Source: Desulfolutivibrio sulfoxidireducens
GTDB lineage: Bacteria > Desulfobacterota > Desulfovibrionia > Desulfovibrionales > Desulfovibrionaceae
Length of the DNA: 64,000 nucleotides
NCBI RefSeq assembly: GCF_013376475.1
Contig: NZ_CP045508.1
Location: 617,501 to 681,500, forward strand
Direction: 5' to 3'
Of this stretch, positions 59,886-64,000 are shown one piece after another. The translations under genes were made by a program, and so were the position numbers. Each line of letters starts with the position of its first letter. Position 1 is the first letter of the stretch. The notes under the pieces were generated by a model that saw nothing but the letters and a program-made list of their open reading frames with translations, was not told where the DNA came from and ran no database searches.

Positions 59886-61016
59886 ATGCATCCCACCCAT
59901 CCGCATCCCCATTCCCATCCGCATCCGTCTTCCTCTTCTTCTTCTTCTTCCCCAAGTGTCCCCCCTTTGCGGCTGATCGCCTGGGAGGTGACCCGGGCCT
60001 GCAATCTGGCCTGCAAGCACTGTCGGGCCGAGGCCATGCCCGAGCCGTGGCCCGGGGAGTTGACCACGGCCGAGGCCAAGGCGCTTATCGACACCTTTCC
60101 GGAGACCGGATCGCCGATCATCATCTTTACCGGCGGCGAGCCGCTCATGCGGCGGGACGTGTTCGAACTGGTGCGCCATGCCGATTCAAAGGGCCTGCGG
60201 TGCGTGATGGCCCCCAACGGGACCCTGATCACCCCGGAGAACGCCCAGGAGATGAAGGCCTCGGGCATTCAGCGCTGCAGCATCTCCATCGACGCCCCGG
60301 ACGCGGCTCATCATGACGCGTTTCGCGGGGTGCCGGGGGCTTTTGACCAGGCCATGCGGGGCATCGGCTATTTGAAGGACGCCGGGGTGGAGTTCCAGAT
60401 CAACACTACCGTGACCCGGGGCAACCTGGGGCAGTTCAAGGACATTTTTCGGCTGGCCGAGGGGCTTGGCGCGGCGGCCTGGCACATCTTCCTTCTGGTT
60501 CCCACGGGCCGGGGGGCGCAGCTCGGGGCCCAGGTCATCACGGCCGGGGAATACGAGGAGGTGCTCAACTGGTTCTACGATTTCAGAAAGACCACCAGCA
60601 TGCATTTGAAGGCCACCTGCGCCCCGCATTATTACCGGATCATGCGCCAGCGGGCCAAGGCCGAGGGGGTGGCCGTGACCCCGGACACCTTCGGCATGGA
60701 CGCCATGACCCGGGGGTGTCTGGGCGGCACGGGGTTCTGTTTCATCTCGGCGGTGGGGCAGGTGCAGCCGTGCGGATATCTGGAACTGGACTGCGGCAAC
60801 GTGAAGGTGACGCCCTTTCCGGAGATCTGGCGGACGTCGAAGCCGTTTCTGCGGTTCCGGGACAAGTCGCAGTACGAGGGAAAATGCGGGGTGTGCGAGT
60901 ACCACCGGGTGTGCGGGGGCTGCCGGGCCCGGGCCTACACCATGTCCGGGAACTACATGGCCCCTGAGCCCTTGTGCAGCTACGAGCCGGCCAAAGCGGG
61001 AAAGGAAGGGGAGTAG
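59886..61016 (+). CDS. ahbD: AhbD, radical SAM haem synthase (Fe-coproporphyrin to haem b)
   Basis: 376 residues. Radical SAM core with CNLACKHC (C-x3-C-x2-C) near residue 40, FTGGEPLMRRDVFELVRHA, and CSISIDAPDAAHHDAFRGVPGAFDQAMRGI. A SPASM C-terminus (CLGGTGFCFISAVGQVQPCGYLELDCGN and CGVCEYHRVCGGCRARA) binds auxiliary [4Fe-4S] clusters. AhbD converts two propionates to vinyls, completing haem b. The first 25 residues are unusual: HPTHPHPHSHPHP followed by eight serines, encoded by CTT/CAT-rich simple repeats. ATG 59886 has GGAGG 6 bases upstream. It follows hemB behind a strong palindrome, and converges with tacT. Confidence 0.85.
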   Translation: MHPTHPHPHSHPHPSSSSSSSSPSVPPLRLIAWEVTRACNLACKHCRAEAMPEPWPGELTTAEAKALIDTFPETGSPIIIFTGGEPLMRRDVFELVRHADSKGLRCVMAPNGTLITPENAQEMKASGIQRCSISIDAPDAAHHDAFRGVPGAFDQAMRGIGYLKDAGVEFQINTTVTRGNLGQFKDIFRLAEGLGAAAWHIFLLVPTGRGAQLGAQVITAGEYEEVLNWFYDFRKTTSMHLKATCAPHYYRIMRQRAKAEGVAVTPDTFGMDAMTRGCLGGTGFCFISAVGQVQPCGYLELDCGNVKVTPFPEIWRTSKPFLRFRDKSQYEGKCGVCEYHRVCGGCRARAYTMSGNYMAPEPLCSYEPAKAGKEGE

Positions 61017-61029
61017 GTCGGGGTAGGCC

Positions 61030-61536
61030 TTATGGGAATTCGGGGAGCGACGCCAGGGCCTTCGCCGCACTGGCCAGGGGCATAAAAAGCGTCCCCGGGC
61101 GTCCTAGCCGCAGGAAACCGTGATGCTCGTAGAAGGCTGCGGCGCGTTCGTTTTTGGAATCCACAATGAGCGTGAATCCGGCCACTTCCGCCCGAAGGGC
61201 GCGGCGCATGGCGTCCGCCAGCAGGATGCCGCCAAGGCCTTGCCCCTGGAATTTCGTGTCCACGGCCAGACGCCCGATGCGAATGGCTGGCAGTGTGGGA
61301 TAGCGAGGCAGGCGCCTGGTGATCGCCTCCGGCAGTTCCGTCGCCAGGACGCCGGCGCTGGAGAGGGTATAGAAGCCGGCCACGGCTGCCTCGCGCAGGG
61401 CTACGAAACACGAGGCGATGCGCCGGGCCATGTCCTGGGAGACGCATTCCCGGAAATAACGGTCAAGCGCCTCTTCGCCGCATGCGAACCCGCGACGGTC
61501 GATGCGCTCGTCCAGTGCGACGACGGACAGGCTCAC
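61030..61536 (-). CDS. tacT: TacT-type GNAT acetyltransferase toxin
   Basis: 168 residues, starting at GTG 61536 whose bases overlap the stop of the antitoxin gene (GTGA). The GNAT acetyl-CoA-binding motif is RLAVDTKFQGQGLGGILLADAM, and VDSKNERAAAFYEHHGF is the motif typical of the TacT/AtaT toxins. These toxins acetylate the amino group of aminoacyl-tRNAs and stop translation. Their family is usually paired with a ribbon-helix-helix antitoxin, as here. The catalytic features are intact. The pair lies between ahbD and leuS, and is a typical chromosomal type II module. Confidence 0.88.
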   Translation of the reverse strand: MSLSVVALDERIDRRGFACGEEALDRYFRECVSQDMARRIASCFVALREAAVAGFYTLSSAGVLATELPEAITRRLPRYPTLPAIRIGRLAVDTKFQGQGLGGILLADAMRRALRAEVAGFTLIVDSKNERAAAFYEHHGFLRLGRPGTLFMPLASAAKALASLPEFP

Positions 61537-61814
61537 GCCGGTTCGACAAGGTCGCGGTGGCGCTTGAAGGCCCGGACCAGGGCCGGGGCAGGGGCCGGAG
61601 GATCGAGGAGGGCCTTTGCGATCAGAAGCTGATCGCTGGCGGATAGACGGAGAATCTCCCTCTCCTCGATGGTCTTTCTGGCGGCCTCGCTGGCGGCGGC
61701 CACGACGAAGTCCGTCAGGGTGCGGCCTTCCAACTCTGCGGCGCGCTTGAGCAGGGCATGGATTTCCCCGGGGAGACGCGCTTCGAGCCGGGCCATGCGT
61801 GGCATCGTGTTCAT
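61533..61814 (-). CDS. tacA: TacA-type DUF1778 ribbon-helix-helix antitoxin
   Basis: 93 residues from ATG 61814. A DUF1778 protein: MARLEARLPGEIHALLKRAAELEGRTLTDFVVAAASEAARKTIEE is the RHH DNA-binding domain. The C-terminal tail (LLDPPAPAPALVRAFKRHRDL) resembles the TacA region that wraps the acetyltransferase. It should neutralise TacT and repress its own promoter. No ribosome site precedes the ATG; the promoter analysis predicts a leaderless mRNA starting at this ATG. A start at 61874 would put the operator inside the gene, and 61796 is a further alternative. Confidence 0.85.
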   Translation of the reverse strand: MNTMPRMARLEARLPGEIHALLKRAAELEGRTLTDFVVAAASEAARKTIEEREILRLSASDQLLIAKALLDPPAPAPALVRAFKRHRDLVEPA

Positions 61815-61818
61815 AGGG

Positions 61819-61849
61819 GACAGATACGGCAGATTGCCGTATCTGTCAA
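61819..61849 (-). promoter_or_regulatory. TacA operator overlapping the tacAT promoter
   Basis: GACAGATACGGCA and TGCCGTATCTGTC form a perfect 13-bp inverted repeat with a 3-base spacer (61819-61847). On the minus strand TTGACA (61849-61844), 17 bases, then TATCTG (61826-61821) forms a sigma-70 promoter that lies inside the palindrome. The predicted start of transcription falls on or next to the ATG at 61814. This is what autorepression by a ribbon-helix-helix antitoxin should look like. Confidence 0.75.
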
Positions 61850-61904
61850 CGTCCAGACGCAACCCTCTCCGCATAAGGCAAGAACGTCAGTTTTTCTCGC
61901 GTCC

Positions 61905-64000
61905 TTACCCCGCCACCACGTTGACCAGCTTGCCCGGGATCACCACCACCTTGCGGATGGTCTTTCCGGTAAGGTGCCGGGCCACGTTTGGCTCGGAAAG
62001 CGCCAGCCTCTCCACGTCGTCCCTGGCCGCGTCCCGGGCCACGTCGATCTTGCCCCGCAGCTTGCCGTTGACCTGGATCACCACCTCGACCTCGTCGGTC
62101 AGAAGCGCCTTGGGGTCATGCGCCGGCCAGGGCCGGCCGGCCAGGCTGTCGGCGTGCCCCATGGCCTCCCACAACTCCTCGCAGATGTGCGGGGCCATGG
62201 GCGAGAGCACCGTCAGGACCGTGGCCACGGCCGAGGACACCACCCTGGCCCCCTTGGGCTCACGGCGAAGCGCCTCCACGTTGGCGAAAAGGAAGTTCAC
62301 CGTCTCCATGGCCGCGGCAATGGCCGTGTTGAACTGGAAGCGCTCCCGGATGTCGCTGCCGGCCTTGTGGGCCAGAAGGTGCTCGCGGCGGCGCAGCTCC
62401 TTGAATACCGGCGGCAGGGCGGTAAGGTCGGCGTCGGAGAAGGCCTCGCAGGGCAAGGCCGCCGTCAGCATCCCGGACAGCTCGTCCCGGACCAGACGCC
62501 ACAGCCGGGACAGGAATCGGGCCGCGCCGTCGATGCCGGTGTCACTCCAGTCCAGGTCCTTTTCCGGGGGCGCGGCGAACAGCGCGAAAAGCCGCACCGT
62601 GTCCGCGCCGTAGCGCTTGATCATCACGTCCGGATCGACCACGTTGCCCTTGGACTTGCTCATCTTGGAGCCGTCCTTGATGACCATGCCCTGGGTCAGG
62701 AGGTTCGTGAACGGCTCGTCGAAGGCCACGTATCCGTCGTCGCGCAGGGCCTTGACGAAAAAGCGCGAGTAGAGAAGGTGCAGGATGGCGTGTTCGATGC
62801 CGCCGATGTACTGGTCGACCGGCAGCCAGTAGCCGACCTCTTCCGGGTCGAAGGGCCGGTCGGTCTGTCTGGCCGAGGCGTAGCGCGCGAAATACCAGGA
62901 GGATTCGAAAAAGGTGTCGAAGGTGTCGGTCTCGCGCCGGGCCGCCTCGCCGCATACCGGGCAGGTCGTGTTCACGAAATCCGGGGTCTCGGGCAGGGGC
63001 GAGCGGCCGTCGGGCCTGGTCTTGACCTCCCGGGGCAAAAGCACGGGCAGATCGGACTCGGGAACCGGCACCACGCCGCATTTCGGGCAGTAGATGACCG
63101 GGATGGGCGCGCCCCAGTAGCGTTGCCTGGACACGTTCCAGTCGCGCAGGCGGTAGTTGACGCTCCGGCGGCCCATGTCTTTCGCCTCCAGGAAATCCGC
63201 GATGCGCTCCTTGGCCGCCTCGTTGTCCATGCCCGTGAATTCCCCGGAGTCCACCAGGACGCCCGGGTCGGTGTAGGCCTCGGTCAGGGAGGCCACGTCC
63301 AGGGTCTCGTCTTTCGGGGTGATGACCACCTTCATGGGCAGGCCGTATTTTTTCGCATACTCGAAATCGCGCTGGTCGTGGGCCGGAACGGCCATGACCG
63401 CGCCCGTGCCGTAGCCCATGAGCACGAAGTTGGCCACATGGATGGGCATGCGCGCGCCGGTGACCGGGTTTATGCAGTAGGCCCCGGTGAACACGCCCTC
63501 CTTCTCCATATCCTCGGCCGTGCGCACGATGCGGTCCATGTCCCGCACCTTGGCCGCGAAGGCCAGGACCGTGTCCTTCTCCGGGGAGTCCGCGATCAGT
63601 TCGGCCACCAGGGGATGTTCGGCGGCCAGGCTCATGAACGTGGCCCCGAAGACCGTGTCCTGGCGGGTGGAAAACACCGTGATCGAGGTTACGCCCGAGG
63701 CCGTGGGCCGCTCCAGGGGAAAGTCGATCTGGGCGCCCACGCTTTTTCCGATCCAGTTGCGCTGCATGGTCAGGACGCGCTCGGGCCAGCCGCCCTCGAG
63801 CTTTTTCAGGTCGTCCAGAAGCTCGTCGGCATAGGCCGTGATGCGCAGGAACCACTGCTCCAGGTCCTTTTGCACCACCTTGTTGTCGCAGCGCCAGCAA
63901 CAGCCTTCGATGACCTGTTCGTTGGCCAGGACCGTATGGCAGGTCTCGCACCAGTTTTGCGGGGACTTTTTGCGGTAGGCCAGGCCGCGCTTGAGAAAGT
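61905..64000 (-). CDS. leuS: Leucyl-tRNA synthetase, 5' end outside window
   Basis: About 699 C-terminal residues are visible, and the reading frame is open to the window edge, so the start is beyond 64000. The zinc-finger region [13 protein letters not shown]...CCWRC lies at the very start of the visible part. The editing (CP1) domain and a second zinc-type group ([19 protein letters not shown]...TCPVCGE) follow. The class I catalytic motif is [13 protein letters not shown]. The anticodon-binding domain and the leucine-specific C-terminal domain ([19 protein letters not shown]) end the protein. It charges tRNA-Leu and edits mischarged amino acids. The stop is 90 bases before the tacA start on the same strand. 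Confidence 0.97.
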   Translation of the reverse strand, partial: FLKRGLAYRKKSPQNWCETCHTVLANEQVIEGCCWRCDNKVVQKDLEQWFLRITAYADELLDDLKKLEGGWPERVLTMQRNWIGKSVGAQIDFPLERPTASGVTSITVFSTRQDTVFGATFMSLAAEHPLVAELIADSPEKDTVLAFAAKVRDMDRIVRTAEDMEKEGVFTGAYCINPVTGARMPIHVANFVLMGYGTGAVMAVPAHDQRDFEYAKKYGLPMKVVITPKDETLDVASLTEAYTDPGVLVDSGEFTGMDNEAAKERIADFLEAKDMGRRSVNYRLRDWNVSRQRYWGAPIPVIYCPKCGVVPVPESDLPVLLPREVKTRPDGRSPLPETPDFVNTTCPVCGEAARRETDTFDTFFESSWYFARYASARQTDRPFDPEEVGYWLPVDQYIGGIEHAILHLLYSRFFVKALRDDGYVAFDEPFTNLLTQGMVIKDGSKMSKSKGNVVDPDVMIKRYGADTVRLFALFAAPPEKDLDWSDTGIDGAARFLSRLWRLVRDELSGMLTAALPCEAFSDADLTALPPVFKELRRREHLLAHKAGSDIRERFQFNTAIAAAMETVNFLFANVEALRREPKGARVVSSAVATVLTVLSPMAPHICEELWEAMGHADSLAGRPWPAHDPKALLTDEVEVVIQVNGKLRGKIDVARDAARDDVERLALSEPNVARHLTGKTIRKVVVIPGKLVNVVAG

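Noticed and set aside
1-64000. tRNA, rRNA, CRISPR arrays or intact mobile elements
   Set aside because: None seen: no regularly spaced repeats, no cloverleaf-like gene recognised, no complete transposase or integrase. A covariance-model scan would be needed to exclude small RNAs.

Overview
The window is GC-rich chromosomal DNA from a sulfate-reducing member of the Desulfovibrionaceae (Desulfovibrio, Desulfolutivibrio or Solidesulfovibrio type; the genus cannot be fixed by eye). The reasons are a complete dissimilatory sulfite reductase locus (dsrA-dsrB-dsrD-dsrN), a large periplasmic multihaem cytochrome, a HybA/HybB-type membrane redox module, the sirohaem-dependent haem route (ahbC, hemB, ahbD), and many PAS/GGDEF signalling proteins. 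No rRNA, tRNA, CRISPR array or intact insertion sequence was found.

Layout. 1-6250: a sigma-54 activator cut by the window edge, then a sigma-54 promoter driving a NifX-like protein, HybA, HybB and a 13-haem cytochrome c. 6500-8600: a chemoreceptor and two decayed small genes. 8640-16200 (minus strand): tamA-tamB outer-membrane biogenesis genes and a methyltransferase. 16300-22615: a possible transposase remnant, a diguanylate cyclase fused to a bacteriohaemerythrin, an acyl-CoA hydrolase/CoA-transferase and a fused PabB-PabC. 22770-26000 (minus): PEBP protein, AraC regulator, PTP-like phosphatase and a YkgJ cysteine-cluster protein. 26100-31723: the dsr locus, ending in a conserved-looking gene of unknown function. 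31800-38510: a diguanylate cyclase, an unknown gene, an OmpA-domain protein and glycogen phosphorylase. 38630-46790: a small sigma-28-driven protein, dinB, an unknown gene, cdsA, a second unknown gene, dxr, rseP and tsaB. 46850-52090: a flagellar block (flagellin, fliD, fliS, probable glycosyltransferase) with two clear sigma-28 promoters. 52160-57060: a zinc-ribbon/Yip1 protein, a small unknown, a lipoprotein and a PAS-GGDEF-EAL protein. 57150-61016: ahbC, hemB and ahbD. 61030-64000 (minus): a TacA/TacT toxin-antitoxin pair and leuS, which runs off the end.

How the parts fit. The first operon looks like a quinone-linked electron-transfer chain: HybB in the membrane, HybA iron-sulfur protein, and a periplasmic multihaem protein that combines a cytochrome c3-like part with an octahaem tetrathionate-reductase-like part. 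The dsr locus supplies sulfite reductase, its activator DsrD and a CbiA-type amidase likely to modify sirohaem; the Ahb genes use sirohaem as the precursor of haem b for the cytochromes. The flagellar block shows coordinated sigma-28 control, which extends to a 65-residue protein far from the flagellar genes.

The most interesting observations are the 13-haem fusion cytochrome, the haemerythrin-linked cyclase, a nearly identical 60-bp element before tamB and rseP, a flagellin leader with a CsrA-type hairpin, a TacAT promoter whose operator overlaps it entirely and predicts a leaderless mRNA, and the uncharacterised last gene of the dsr locus.
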